Shown one piece after another: positions 16,823 through 25,311 of a stretch of 64,000 nt of DNA. The notes beneath the pieces were generated by a model, which was given only the letters and a program-made list of their open reading frames with translations, searched no databases and was not told where the DNA came from. The translations under genes and the position numbers were made by a program. This DNA comes from Solirubrobacterales bacterium (lineage in GTDB: Bacteria > Actinomycetota > Thermoleophilia > Solirubrobacterales > Solirubrobacteraceae). The stretch is taken from positions 124,001-188,000 of the forward strand of contig CANJIV010000005.1 in assembly GCA_947474595.1 (NCBI GenBank). The letters are read 5' to 3'. Each line of letters starts with the position of its first letter. Positions within the stretch are counted from its first letter, which is position 1.

Positions 16823-17489
16823 AACTGCCCCCGTTGTGGCTTGTTGAGACGATCTCGCCTTCTTCGAGCTCGATAACAAAGTCAGCGATGCGCTCTACCT
16901 GTTGTAGATCGTGAGTTACCCAGATCAACGGCACGCCACTTTTGGCAAGCTCGCGCGCTACGCGCTCGAGGTCAAGTCGACTGCTCTCATCAAGGGCTGA
17001 CGTTGGCTCATCCATCAACATTGCCTCTGGCTTAGTAACGAGGGTCCGAGCGATACATGCTCGCTGGGCTTCGCCTCCAGAGAGCTCGGCTGCCTGCCGA
17101 TCTAAAAAAGTTGAGTTAAGGCCAGCACTCTCAAGTGCCTGCCCGTAGGCAGATTCACCTTCGGGGGCAGCCACGCGTAGGTTGTCACGCACACTGCCGC
17201 CGAACAGTGTCGAACGCTGAAAAACCATTCCGACTTGCCTGCGCAGCTTAAGCGGATCGATAGCGCCAAGCCCAGTGCCATAAAAGGAGACGCTTCCTGA
17301 TGTAGGAACTTCAAGGCGATTACAGAGACGTAGGAGAGTCGACTTACCGCTCCCAGACGGACCAACGATGACCGTGATGCCTTCTCCAGCCAGGTCGACC
17401 GTGATCGATCGCAGCGCTTGATTATCACCGAAGCGGACCGAGACATCATTGAAAGTAAAGAGGGGAGGGGAGGGAGGGATAGGTGTAAT
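16812..17489 (-). CDS. fetA: ABC transporter ATP-binding protein, FetA-like, with no standard start codon
   Basis: The frame encodes a complete small ABC ATPase. It contains FTFNDVSVRFGDNQALR, Walker [10 protein letters not shown], the Q-loop VGMVFQRSTLF, signature LSGGEAQR, Walker B AMLMDEPTSAL and the H-loop THD. The first ATG (17228) lies after Walker A and would destroy the enzyme. The frame is open upstream to a TAG at 17499-17501, but no ATG, GTG or TTG occurs in between. ATT at 17489, four bases after the stop of the FUSC gene, is my best guess and would need translational coupling. A base error is the alternative. It partners with the FetB permease downstream. Confidence 0.82.
   Translation of the reverse strand: MTPIPPSPPLFTFNDVSVRFGDNQALRSITVDLAGEGITVIVGPSGSGKSTLLRLCNRLEVPTSGSVSFYGTGLGAIDPLKLRRQVGMVFQRSTLFGGSVRDNLRVAAPEGESAYGQALESAGLNSTFLDRQAAELSGGEAQRACIARTLVTKPEAMLMDEPTSALDESSRLDLERVARELAKSGVPLIWVTHDLQQVERIADFVIELEEGEIVSTSHNGGSYGQ
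17462..17478 (+). other. G-quadruplex-type motif at the 5' end of fetA
   Basis: Four G-runs (4, 4, 3 and 3 guanines) are separated by single adenines on the + strand, opposite the fetA coding strand. The fetA mRNA carries the complementary C-rich tract encoding Pro-Pro-Ser-Pro-Pro just before the conserved ABC domain. Confidence 0.7.
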
Positions 17490-17493
17490 GGTG

Positions 17494-18507
17494 TCAGGCT
17501 AGAGCAGGCTCTGGCGGGGCCATCAGCTGCCCAAGGTCAGCGACCAGCCTCCGAAGCTCTGCTTGACAGAGCACTGCCACAGCGTCATTGGGCTCAGCAC
17601 CAATTCGATCCAGGCAGCTGGTTGCCGCGGCGATTTCGGCCACAGGCCCGTCCCCAATTCCACGCAAGATATCCCCGATGTGCGCACTAGCCTCTTCTAT
17701 CTCAGCTAAAGACCCGCGGGGGGTCGGATTGCGACCCTCGGCTGCTATGTCGCTAAGAACACGTGACAGCGAGCGCACGTGGCGCTCGCTGCGCACCACG
17801 GCGTTGATCCGCGGAGCCAAACGGTCGACCTGTGAGACCTCTGAGCGGTGAAAGAGATTAAATCTCAATCCACGCTTGGCACGCTCCAAGTCTGAGGCCA
17901 GCGCCGCCACCGCATCAGAGTGCTCGCGCAGCCGTTCTAGATTTGCGTCAAAATCACCTGGGGCACGAAGCATCCCCACGGTCGTCGCTAGATCGGCCGC
18001 GAGAGTAGCGCGAGCCTTACCCTCGGCTAGCAGCAACGACCGCAGCGGGTCCGGTGGCCACAGTAGGGCCGAGGCAACCAACGTAACCCCAACTCCTAAG
18101 AGCGTCTCCCAGATCCGAGTGATCCCGACCGATGTCGCCTGGGTTGAAACAAGCAACATAATCATCGCCGAGATTGCGACTTGAACGTTGATCTCTCCGC
18201 GCACACGTATGACGGCCCCCAACGAGAGCCCGACAACGATCACAGCTACAGCAAGGGCGATAGTCGGCGTTGAGATCTGAAGTGCCAGTACACCTAGGCC
18301 CACGCCAGCCAGGACGCCGACAACGCGATCGGCAGAGATATTGAGCCCGCTATATGGGTCATCCTTGATTGCCACCATCGGGACCAGTGCCGCGAAGATC
18401 GGTTCTGGCTCTCCAAGTAGGGTCCCCAGCACCCAAGCTACGCTTGAGGCGATAGCCATCTTTAGCGCTCGACGTAGCTCGTCGCGCGAGAGTGGTGGGC
18501 GGCTCAC
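17494..18507 (-). CDS. FUSC family membrane protein (aromatic acid exporter-like)
   Basis: A 337-residue protein. An N-terminal block of six or so hydrophobic helices (about residues 12-150) contains the FUSC-like PIFAALVPMVAIKDD and DRVVGVLAGVGLGVLAL. A long, charged helical cytoplasmic domain follows. FUSC proteins are predicted fusaric-acid/aromatic-acid exporters or of unknown function; the substrate is not known. The GTG start (18507) is the first in the frame. The stop TGA is followed within 4 bases by the probable fetA start, suggesting a FUSC-fetA-fetB operon. Confidence 0.85.
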   Translation of the reverse strand: MSRPPLSRDELRRALKMAIASSVAWVLGTLLGEPEPIFAALVPMVAIKDDPYSGLNISADRVVGVLAGVGLGVLALQISTPTIALAVAVIVVGLSLGAVIRVRGEINVQVAISAMIMLLVSTQATSVGITRIWETLLGVGVTLVASALLWPPDPLRSLLLAEGKARATLAADLATTVGMLRAPGDFDANLERLREHSDAVAALASDLERAKRGLRFNLFHRSEVSQVDRLAPRINAVVRSERHVRSLSRVLSDIAAEGRNPTPRGSLAEIEEASAHIGDILRGIGDGPVAEIAAATSCLDRIGAEPNDAVAVLCQAELRRLVADLGQLMAPPEPALA

Positions 18508-18537
18508 GCCAGAGATTATCGCCGACCTTGGCTAGGC

Positions 18538-19302
18538 CTAGAGGACTTTAGACAGGAAGGCTTGTGTTCTCTTGTGCTGTGGATTAGTCAGCACCGCAGT
18601 CGGGTCTCCGGATTCAACGACTATGCCGTCGTCCATAAAAACCAAAGAGTCACCGACCTCGCGTGCGAATCCGGTCTCGTGCGTCACGACGATCATGGTC
18701 ATGCCATCGGCAGCAAGGCCCCGCATGACGTCAAGCACCTCACCCACAAGTTCAGGATCAAGTGCAGAGGTGGGCTCATCAAAAAGCATCAGCTTGGGCT
18801 TCATCGCCAAAGCGCGCGCGATCGCAACCCGCTGCTGCTGGCCACCCGAGAGTTGCGCAGGATAGGCATCGAGTCGATCGCCTAGGCCAACCCGATCCAT
18901 CAACTCCCGCGCCGCCCGATTGACCTCTTCGGGCTTGCGCTTGGCAACGCGTATCGGCGCCTCGACGATATTTTGAATCGCAGTCATGTGGGCGAAGAGA
19001 TTAAAACGCTGGAAGACCATTCCAATCTGCTCACGCTCTCGCGCAACCTCGCGCTCAGGCATCTCGTGCAGAACCTCGCCGCGCTGGCGGTAGCCGACCA
19101 GCTTGCCCTCCACATAGATGCGCCCCGAGTTGATCTTCTCGAGGTGATTGATACACCGAAGCAAGGTTGACTTGCCGGAGCCCGACGGCCCTAACAGGCA
19201 CATCACTTCACCGGCAGCGACTTCGAGGGTCACTCCTTTTAAGACCTCGTTGCTACCGAAGCGCTTATGTACCGCCTGGGCTCTAACCATCGGCTCGGTC
19301 AT
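18538..19302 (-). CDS. Polar amino-acid ABC transporter, ATP-binding protein
   Basis: A 254-residue ATPase of the GlnQ/HisP group: Walker [11 protein letters not shown]-loop [14 protein letters not shown], signature [16 protein letters not shown], Walker [15 protein letters not shown] and the TMIVVTHE histidine. It would power uptake with the permease and lipoprotein encoded immediately upstream; its ATG overlaps the permease stop (ATGA). The C-terminus ends in [11 protein letters not shown] as in family members. The transported amino acid cannot be told from the ATPase. Confidence 0.96.
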   Translation of the reverse strand: MTEPMVRAQAVHKRFGSNEVLKGVTLEVAAGEVMCLLGPSGSGKSTLLRCINHLEKINSGRIYVEGKLVGYRQRGEVLHEMPEREVAREREQIGMVFQRFNLFAHMTAIQNIVEAPIRVAKRKPEEVNRAARELMDRVGLGDRLDAYPAQLSGGQQQRVAIARALAMKPKLMLFDEPTSALDPELVGEVLDVMRGLAADGMTMIVVTHETGFAREVGDSLVFMDDGIVVESGDPTAVLTNPQHKRTQAFLSKVL

Positions 19303-20276
19303 AGCCCGTGCCTCGTGGGCGCCACAGTTTCGACCTGGGTGTGGCGCCAGGTGCTAAAGCTCTGCCAGATCCGAGCGATTAAGGTCGGCGGCGTAGCCCG
19401 CGCCGTGCCACGGCCGTAGTGACGCTCAATGAAATATTGGGCGATCGACAAGATCGTCGTCAGAACCAGATACCAAATACTCGCAACGATCAACAGTGGA
19501 ATCTGTTTGTAGTTAGCGGCGTAGATGAGCTGCGCCGCGTAAAGCAGCTCGGTGTAGGCGATCACGCTCACTAGGGAGGTCGTCTTGAGCATCCCGATCG
19601 TTTCATTGCCAGTTGGAGGAATGATCACGCGCATCGCTTGAGGCAAAATGATCCGGCGCATCATCAAGATTCGCCGCATGCCAAGAGCCTTAGAGGCCTC
19701 GGTCTGACCCTCATCTACCGAGAGCAACCCAGCTCGCACAATCTCAGACATGTAGGCGCCCTCATTGAGACCTAGCCCCAGCAGGGCAGCGACGAAGGGG
19801 GTAATCAGGTGGTTGGAGTTGAGCTCCAGCAGTGAGGGACCAAATGGGACTCCGAGCGCGATAACTGGATAAAGAGCCCCGATAAAGCTCCAGAAAAGCA
19901 GCTGAACAAGAACCGGCGTGCCGCGAAAGAGCCAGATGTAAAAGCCGCTGGCTCCGACGACTAACGGATTCGGCGAAAGCCTCATAACGGCGAGAATGAC
20001 GCCAATAATGATCCCGATCACCATCGAAATAGCCGTCAGCTCGATCGTTTGAACCAGCCCATCCATGATCGGGGCCGAGAAGAGGTACTTGCCCACGCTC
20101 GACCAATCAAAGCGCGGATTAGTCGCGACTGATCGAATCAGCGCTGCAGCGAGGATCACGATAATAACGGCTGCGAGAAGCCGTCCCGGTCGCCTGACCG
20201 GGACGGCTTTGATCTCGACTGGCACGCTCAACTCAGAGGTCGGCTCCGGAGTGGCGGCGGGGTCGGTGGTGGTCAT
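19299..20276 (-). CDS. Polar amino-acid ABC transporter, permease
   Basis: A 325-residue inner-membrane permease of the HisM/GlnP family. The N-terminal 30 residues are hydrophilic and a first helix follows (about 32-50). Four or five further helices form the conserved domain, with [15 protein letters not shown] and the EAA loop [23 protein letters not shown]-type segment that docks on the ATPase. The C-terminus ends in a charged tail. It sits between the binding protein (25 bases away) and the ATPase (4-base overlap). One permease gene implies a homodimeric channel. Confidence 0.95.
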   Translation of the reverse strand: MTTTDPAATPEPTSELSVPVEIKAVPVRRPGRLLAAVIIVILAAALIRSVATNPRFDWSSVGKYLFSAPIMDGLVQTIELTAISMVIGIIIGVILAVMRLSPNPLVVGASGFYIWLFRGTPVLVQLLFWSFIGALYPVIALGVPFGPSLLELNSNHLITPFVAALLGLGLNEGAYMSEIVRAGLLSVDEGQTEASKALGMRRILMMRRIILPQAMRVIIPPTGNETIGMLKTTSLVSVIAYTELLYAAQLIYAANYKQIPLLIVASIWYLVLTTILSIAQYFIERHYGRGTARATPPTLIARIWQSFSTWRHTQVETVAPTRHGL

Positions 20277-20301
20277 CGCCCCTGCTTTCTAAGACGGGCC
20301 G

Positions 20302-21231
20302 CTAGCTAGTTGCCCCATTGACCTTGGGATCAGTTATTGCGCCAGAGTCAAGGCCCCACTTCTTGAGAATGGCTGCGTACTGTCCACCCTCAATCAACTT
20401 CTTGACTGCGGCCAATACCGGCTCTGCTAGACCGCTCTGCTTGGGGATGGCGATGCCGTAAGGGGCCGTCCCGTACGGGGCTCCAACGAGCTTGAGCTGG
20501 CCCTTGCTCTGGGTTACTTGGTATGCGGCGACTGGCGAATCGGCCATGCTGAGCTGCGCTCGCCCACTGATCAGCGCACTGTTGGCACCGTTTTGGTCGG
20601 GGAAGACTAGAACGGCGACCTCTTTCTTGCCGTCTGTAACGCAGCTCTTACTCTGCGCGGCTGCGTCATCGGCCTGTGTTGTTCCCTTCTCGACTGCGAC
20701 AGTCAAGCCGCAGAGATCGGCCAGGCCGCTAATGGATGGCGCATCAGTCTTTCCAAAAAATGAGGTTCCCGCCGAGAGGTAAGTGACGAAGTCGACCGTG
20801 GCTTCGCGCTCTTTGGTATCGGTAAATGACGACATCCCGAGGTCATACTTGCCAGAGGCAAGGCCCGGAATAATCGCGTCGAAGCTCGCATTCTGAACAT
20901 CGGCCTTGAGACCCATCACCGCTCCTAGGGCTGAAGCCAAATCTACGTCTGCACCGGTTATCGCCTTACTACCTTCGTCAATAAACTCCATCGGCGCATA
21001 GCTGGCATCAGCAGCGACGGTTAGCTTGCCTGCCGACTTGTATTTCTCTGGCACTGAAGCGGCGATTGCGTCATCTTTGGTCGCCGTTAGGCCGCCGGCA
21101 GTAGTACCCGTAGACGAACTCGTCGTTGACGAGCCAGAATCACTGCTACCACAGCCAGTTGCCACGACAACCGTGGACATAAAGGCCGCTAGAACTACTG
21201 CACATGGAACGCGCAAGCCAAGTGATCGCAT
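20302..21231 (-). CDS. Amino-acid ABC transporter substrate-binding lipoprotein
   Basis: A 309-residue periplasmic-binding-protein type 2 (SBP_bac_3) lipoprotein. The signal peptide ends in lipobox VATGC, followed by a Ser/Thr/Gly-rich tether. The binding domain has KLTVAADASYAPMEF, DVDLASALGAVMGL, DAIIPGLASGKYDLGMSS and the hinge region VAVEKGTTQ. It captures the ligand outside the membrane for the permease/ATPase pair downstream. A GGGAG lies 8 bases before the ATG. The ligand is a polar amino acid by family; its identity is not determined. Confidence 0.95.
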   Translation of the reverse strand: MRSLGLRVPCAVVLAAFMSTVVVATGCGSSDSGSSTTSSSTGTTAGGLTATKDDAIAASVPEKYKSAGKLTVAADASYAPMEFIDEGSKAITGADVDLASALGAVMGLKADVQNASFDAIIPGLASGKYDLGMSSFTDTKEREATVDFVTYLSAGTSFFGKTDAPSISGLADLCGLTVAVEKGTTQADDAAAQSKSCVTDGKKEVAVLVFPDQNGANSALISGRAQLSMADSPVAAYQVTQSKGQLKLVGAPYGTAPYGIAIPKQSGLAEPVLAAVKKLIEGGQYAAILKKWGLDSGAITDPKVNGATS

Positions 21232-21386
21232 GAAGAATCTCCCTCTAGAGAACTAATTTGGACAGTTAGTGCGCGTAACCTATCAGCGCCGAGCCCCTCT
21301 GAGCCACCCATCACGGCGCTCGCACCGCCGCAGAGGCTGTAGATGCTGTAGCAATATGTGATCGAGCCGTCTTAGACTAATGCGCG

Positions 21387-21400
21387 ATAATGTAGATTAT
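21387..21400. promoter_or_regulatory. Palindrome ATAAT-GTAG-ATTAT, possible operator
   Basis: A perfect 5+4+5 inverted repeat in a short AT-rich island, about 155 bases upstream of the amino-acid-binding lipoprotein gene. It lies in the 264-base gap between that gene and the cupin gene. The AT-rich surroundings fit a promoter/operator; no matching regulator was identified. Confidence 0.4.
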
Positions 21401-21478
21401 GTAAACCTGATTCGGTGCGGCTCAGGGCATATCTACCGTTTATGCGCTCGAACAGGCCTAACGGACTGAGAAGCTAAC

Positions 21479-21495
21479 GCGGATCAGCGCTCCGC
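21479..21495 (-). terminator. Hairpin immediately after the cupin stop
   Basis: GCGGA and TCCGC flank a 7-base loop and directly follow the cupin TAA. No T-tract follows, so a factor-independent terminator is only a weak possibility. Confidence 0.3.
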
Positions 21496-21879
21496 TTAGG
21501 TTCCGTCTTCGCCCTCAACGCCGGTTAAGACAGTGTCTTCGTGACGGTACGGCGGTGAGCAGCAGCAGATCAATATGAGCGGCACGTCAGCCGTGTTCCA
21601 GAGCTTGTGCCGGACGCCAGGCGGAATCACGATGCAATCGCCTGACTGCACCTCAGATTCATCCTCGCCAAGGCGCAAGCGGCCCGATCCTGAGGTTAGG
21701 TAGTAGATCTCTTCAGCCTCGATGTGGAAATGCTCGGTTGTCTCGCCGCCGACCTCAAGCGTTGCTTGCGCGAGGCTTTGGTTGGAGGTGGGCAAGCTGA
21801 CGCGGCCAGCCAGCTCGTGGATCGTCGAGCCGTCGTCGGTTATGAAGCCATCTGCTGTATCGATCCGCGAAATCTCCAT
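21496..21879 (-). CDS. Cupin-domain protein
   Basis: A small single-domain cupin of about 127 residues. Cupin motif 1 is HFHIEAEEIYYLTSGSGRL (metal ligands His, His, Glu) and motif 2 is SGDCIVIPPGVRHKLWN, so the beta-barrel metal site looks intact. A CCC triplet near the C-terminus (LILICCCSPP) is unusual. ATG 21879 gives the conserved start MEISRIDT; an upstream in-frame GTG (21921) would add 14 residues and cannot be excluded. Small cupins of this kind may be isomerases, dioxygenases or sugar-binding proteins; the role is open. Confidence 0.85.
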   Translation of the reverse strand: MEISRIDTADGFITDDGSTIHELAGRVSLPTSNQSLAQATLEVGGETTEHFHIEAEEIYYLTSGSGRLRLGEDESEVQSGDCIVIPPGVRHKLWNTADVPLILICCCSPPYRHEDTVLTGVEGEDGT

Positions 21880-22132
21880 CGTGAGCCGGAAATATACGCG
21901 TCCGCGGTGCCAAAGAGGCACTGACCTACAATTAAGGTATGCCTATAACTGATCGGGCCATACCAACCGCTCCTACCCGCCTCTCTAGCGCCCGGTGGCT
22001 CGCCCGGTGACTCACGGTAGGATCGCGTTTGCGGTCCAAACTGGCTGGCGCGACGTCTCTATCGGCACTAAACAAGCCAGAGGCCGGCGTGCATCGCCTT
22101 GACCGATCACTACCACCACTGCTAGGAGCCCG

Positions 22133-23257
22133 ATGACCAATCCACCACAGAGGCGCCCTTTGACGGTCTTCGCTAGTCCTGGGCGCTACGTCCAAGGGCC
22201 GGGAGCAACGCATGAACTCGGCTGCGAGATCGAGCGCCTAGGACTGCAAGGCGCCGTACTGATCGTCGCGGGGCGCCATGCGCGCCGCGAGCTTGAGCCG
22301 ATCTGGCAAGCGAGCTGGCCTAGCCATGGCCTCGAACCGGTCGTCGAGGCTTTCGGCGGGCAATGCACTGCGGCCGAGATAGATCGCCTTGTCGCCATAG
22401 GATCCGCCAGGCAGGTCGTGGCCGTGATCGGTGCCGGCGGCGGCAAGGCCGTCGACACCGCCCGTGGCGTAGCCGATGCGCTCGGAGTCCCTTCCATCTC
22501 AACGCCAACTTTGGCCTCGACCGACGCTCCCTGTAGCGCCCTCTCGGTGATCTATGACAGCGAGGACAGCTTTGAGGCCTTCCGTTTCTACCCCCATCAT
22601 CCCGTGCTGGTGCTCGTCGACACCGAGGTGATTGCGCGGTCGCCGAAGCGTCAGCTAGTCGCGGGGATCGGCGATGCCCTAGCCACTTGGTACGAGGCTA
22701 GAACCGTGCGTGAGGCGGGAAGTCTTAACCAGCTCGGCGGCCTGCCGACCCAGAGTGGCACGGCGTTGGCAAAGCTCTGCGCAGAGATTCTCTTTGCTGA
22801 CGGGCCGGCGGCCTGCGCCGCACTTGATGCAGGCGTAGTAACGCCAGCACTCGAACGCCTCGTGGAAGCCAACACCCTGTTGTCGGGGCTCGGCTTTGAA
22901 AATGGTGGACTAGCCGTCGCCCACTCCGTTTACAACGGCCTAACCGCGGTGCCTAGTAGCCGCGACTACTTTCATGGCGAAATGGTCGCTTTCGGCCTGA
23001 TCACACAACTCGTCTTAGAGGGCCGCGCGCAATCTGAAATCGATGCCGTTATTAACTATCAGCAAGCGATCGGACTGCCCATTACCCTTGCCCATGTCGG
23101 CGTCGTTAGCGACGACGACGAAGCGTTAAAGGCGATCTCACTACGCACTGTGGCCCCCGGTGAAACCTGCCACAACGAGCCATTCCCCGTGAGCGCTGAC
23201 GCAGTCAGGGCCGCAATGCTTGGCGCCGACCAACTCGGTCGCCGGGCGAGTAGCTAA
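22133..23257 (+). CDS. Glycerol dehydrogenase-type iron/zinc alcohol dehydrogenase
   Basis: A 374-residue member of the GldA branch of the group III dehydrogenases, which oxidise glycerol to dihydroxyacetone with NAD. The NAD loop is VIGAGGGKAVDTARGVAD. The metal ligands are Asp in GIGDALATWYEA and the two histidines in LAVAHSVYNGL and YFHGEMVAFG. The segment PTLASTDAPCSALSVIY is highly characteristic. GGAG lies 4 bases before the ATG. It stands alone; its end faces an SDR gene. The substrate is inferred from family. Confidence 0.93.
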   Translation: MTNPPQRRPLTVFASPGRYVQGPGATHELGCEIERLGLQGAVLIVAGRHARRELEPIWQASWPSHGLEPVVEAFGGQCTAAEIDRLVAIGSARQVVAVIGAGGGKAVDTARGVADALGVPSISTPTLASTDAPCSALSVIYDSEDSFEAFRFYPHHPVLVLVDTEVIARSPKRQLVAGIGDALATWYEARTVREAGSLNQLGGLPTQSGTALAKLCAEILFADGPAACAALDAGVVTPALERLVEANTLLSGLGFENGGLAVAHSVYNGLTAVPSSRDYFHGEMVAFGLITQLVLEGRAQSEIDAVINYQQAIGLPITLAHVGVVSDDDEALKAISLRTVAPGETCHNEPFPVSADAVRAAMLGADQLGRRASS

Positions 23258-23284
23258 CTGCCACGGCAGCTCTCATCAGGCCCC

Positions 23285-24226
23285 TTATGCCCCAGAATCG
23301 GGATTGGGGTCGCCCGGCGTGTCGACGGACACGGGCCGCAGATCTGATCCAGTCATCGCTACAGGGCGAGCCGATCTCTGGGCGTAGGCTGCACGAGCAA
23401 CTCGATCGACATCCGTGCCGATCTTGTCGACCTGAAATGCGCGCGACATCGCTTCCGACATCGAGCGAGGCATCAGCGCCTGCAGGCGCATCAGTGCGCC
23501 GAGTTTGGCTGGAACAAAGACGTCTACGCGCCCGGTCTCTAGCGCGGAGACGATCGCATCAGCAACCTCATAGGGCTCAACAAGTGGCACGCCACGACCG
23601 GCCTTCATGCCCGCGGCAAGTTCGGTATTAGCCAACCCTGGCATGACGGTGGATATCGTTACCCCGCTGCCGCGGTACTCGGCTCGTAACGATTCATCGA
23701 GTCCCACGACTGCATGTTTAGTTGCGCAGTAGGTCGCCTCCCCTGCGACGCCAGCCTTTCCTGCGGCCGAGGCGATGTTGACGATATGGCCGCTTTGGCG
23801 CGGCAACATCCGCCGCAGGGCGAGCTGGGTCCCCGTAATCACGGCAAAGACATTGATCTCCATCTCGCGACGGGTCATCGCTGGGTCTTCATCAATAAAG
23901 GGACTGACCACCATTATTCCGGCGTTGTTGATCAAGACATCTAGCGGTCCAAGCTCAGCCTCGACCTTGTCGAGAAAGTTAGAGAAATCGGTCGCATTAG
24001 TGACGTCCAAAGAGCCTCCTAAGCTGCGTCCGATACCGGGGAGCTCTGCCGCCTCTGCGCTAGCAAGATCTCCATCGAGATCACCGATCGCCACATGCGC
24101 GCCGCGTAGCGCGAGCGCTTTGGCGGTGGCCAAGCCGAGGCCCCTAGCTCCACCAGTAATGACCACGACACGACCGGCAATCGGTCGCGTGTCGCGGCGT
24201 GAGCGAAGGCTACGTAGTGGTGTCAT
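23285..24226 (-). CDS. Short-chain dehydrogenase/reductase
   Basis: A 313-residue classical SDR. It shows VITGGARGLGLATAKAL (cofactor loop), GDLDGD (an acidic residue after the second strand, suggesting NAD preference), NNAGIMV, catalytic IASAAG serine and YCATK. The C-terminal 45 residues beyond the core are polar and poorly conserved. Similar proteins reduce or oxidise hydroxyl lipids or aliphatic alcohols; the substrate is unknown. It is not in an evident operon. Confidence 0.9.
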   Translation of the reverse strand: MTPLRSLRSRRDTRPIAGRVVVITGGARGLGLATAKALALRGAHVAIGDLDGDLASAEAAELPGIGRSLGGSLDVTNATDFSNFLDKVEAELGPLDVLINNAGIMVVSPFIDEDPAMTRREMEINVFAVITGTQLALRRMLPRQSGHIVNIASAAGKAGVAGEATYCATKHAVVGLDESLRAEYRGSGVTISTVMPGLANTELAAGMKAGRGVPLVEPYEVADAIVSALETGRVDVFVPAKLGALMRLQALMPRSMSEAMSRAFQVDKIGTDVDRVARAAYAQRSARPVAMTGSDLRPVSVDTPGDPNPDSGA

Positions 24227-24327
24227 CTCTGACAGCTTGCCATAGAGTGGGATTTTGAAGGGTGGTCATGGAGACCAGCTCTGGCTAAGGTCTAACCGAC
24301 AACGATCAGCTACCTGATGGAGAAAAG

Positions 24328-25281
24328 ATGAAGGCGATAGAAGTTTCAGAGTTTGGTGGACCTGAGGTACTGGTTCTGCGCGATCTCGCCGACCTCTCAC
24401 CAGTTGATGGATTCGAGCTGATCGAAGTGAGCAGCGCAGGGGTTAACTACGCCGATACCCACCAGATCGACAACTCCTACCTAGCAGCGACGACGCTACC
24501 TTTGATTCCAGGAGCTGAGGTGATCGGAACGACAGCTGATGGTCGGCGTGTGATGGCACTGCTAAACGGTGGCGGCTACGCCCAGCAGGCGCTCGCCCAC
24601 CCGCGATCAACCTTCGACGTCCCAGATGGCATCGAGGATGGTCAAGCATTGGCGCTACTGCTTCAAGGATCGACCGCTTGGCACATCTTGGCAACCAGCG
24701 CAAAGATGTCTGAGGGTGAAAGCATCGTGATTCATGCGGGCGCGGGCGGGGTCGGCACTATTGCAATCCAGCTAGCTAAACGCTGGGGAGCAGGGCGGGT
24801 GATTGCAACCGCCTCCTCGCCCGAGAAGCGTGCCCTGGCCTTAGAGCTTGGCGCCGACGTAGCGCTCGATTCAAATAGTGAAGATCTAAAACAGGCCCTC
24901 CAAGACGCCAATGACGGCGCCAAGGTCGACGTCGTGCTTGAGATGACCGGTGGAGCAACCTTTGACGCAAGCCTTGCGGCCTTGGCGCCGTTTGGTCGTC
25001 TGATCACCTACGGCTCTGCGAGCCGATCGGCCCCAAGCCCGGTAGACCCTGGGGCCTTAATCAAGGGTAGCCGTGGAGTGATTGGCTTCTGGTTGGCACA
25101 CTGCTTTAGTCGTCCAGGGATGATCGGCGACGCCCTATCGGAGATGTTGGCGATGGCGGCTGCCGGAGAGTTGCGGCCCGTGTTAGGCGGCAGCTACCCG
25201 CTATCGGAGGCTCGTCGGGCGCATGAAGACCTACGTGCCCGTGTCACCACAGGGAAGCTGGTGCTAGACCCAAGCGCCTGA
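24328..25281 (+). CDS. Zinc-type quinone oxidoreductase (medium-chain dehydrogenase family)
   Basis: A 317-residue medium-chain dehydrogenase/reductase of the quinone reductase branch. It has an N-terminal GroES-like domain (VSSAGVNYADTHQ, LIPGAEVIGTT) and a Rossmann domain with VIHAGAGGVGTIAIQLAKRWGA. No structural or catalytic zinc cysteines are visible, typical for NADPH:quinone reductases. The closing segment SEARRAHEDLRARVTTGKLVL is typical. GGAG precedes the ATG. The electron acceptor is not known. Confidence 0.92.
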   Translation: MKAIEVSEFGGPEVLVLRDLADLSPVDGFELIEVSSAGVNYADTHQIDNSYLAATTLPLIPGAEVIGTTADGRRVMALLNGGGYAQQALAHPRSTFDVPDGIEDGQALALLLQGSTAWHILATSAKMSEGESIVIHAGAGGVGTIAIQLAKRWGAGRVIATASSPEKRALALELGADVALDSNSEDLKQALQDANDGAKVDVVLEMTGGATFDASLAALAPFGRLITYGSASRSAPSPVDPGALIKGSRGVIGFWLAHCFSRPGMIGDALSEMLAMAAAGELRPVLGGSYPLSEARRAHEDLRARVTTGKLVLDPSA

Positions 25282-25290
25282 CCAGACCCT

Positions 25291-25303
25291 CTGGCCGGGC
25301 CAG
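25291..25303. terminator. Short GC palindrome between convergent genes
   Basis: CTGGCC-G-GGCCAG lies in the 30-base gap between two convergent genes and could form a small hairpin on either strand. There is no T-tract, so a terminator role is a guess from position. Confidence 0.3.
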
Positions 25304-25311
25304 CAGCACAG

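Noticed and set aside
21932-22213. Small - strand frame between the cupin and glycerol dehydrogenase genes
   Set aside because: Arg-rich low-complexity translation, no ribosome binding site, and it overlaps the dehydrogenase start.
6720-24226. The two SDR genes (6720-7517 and 23285-24226) as a recent duplication
   Set aside because: Apart from family motifs their sequences differ strongly in the cofactor and C-terminal regions.
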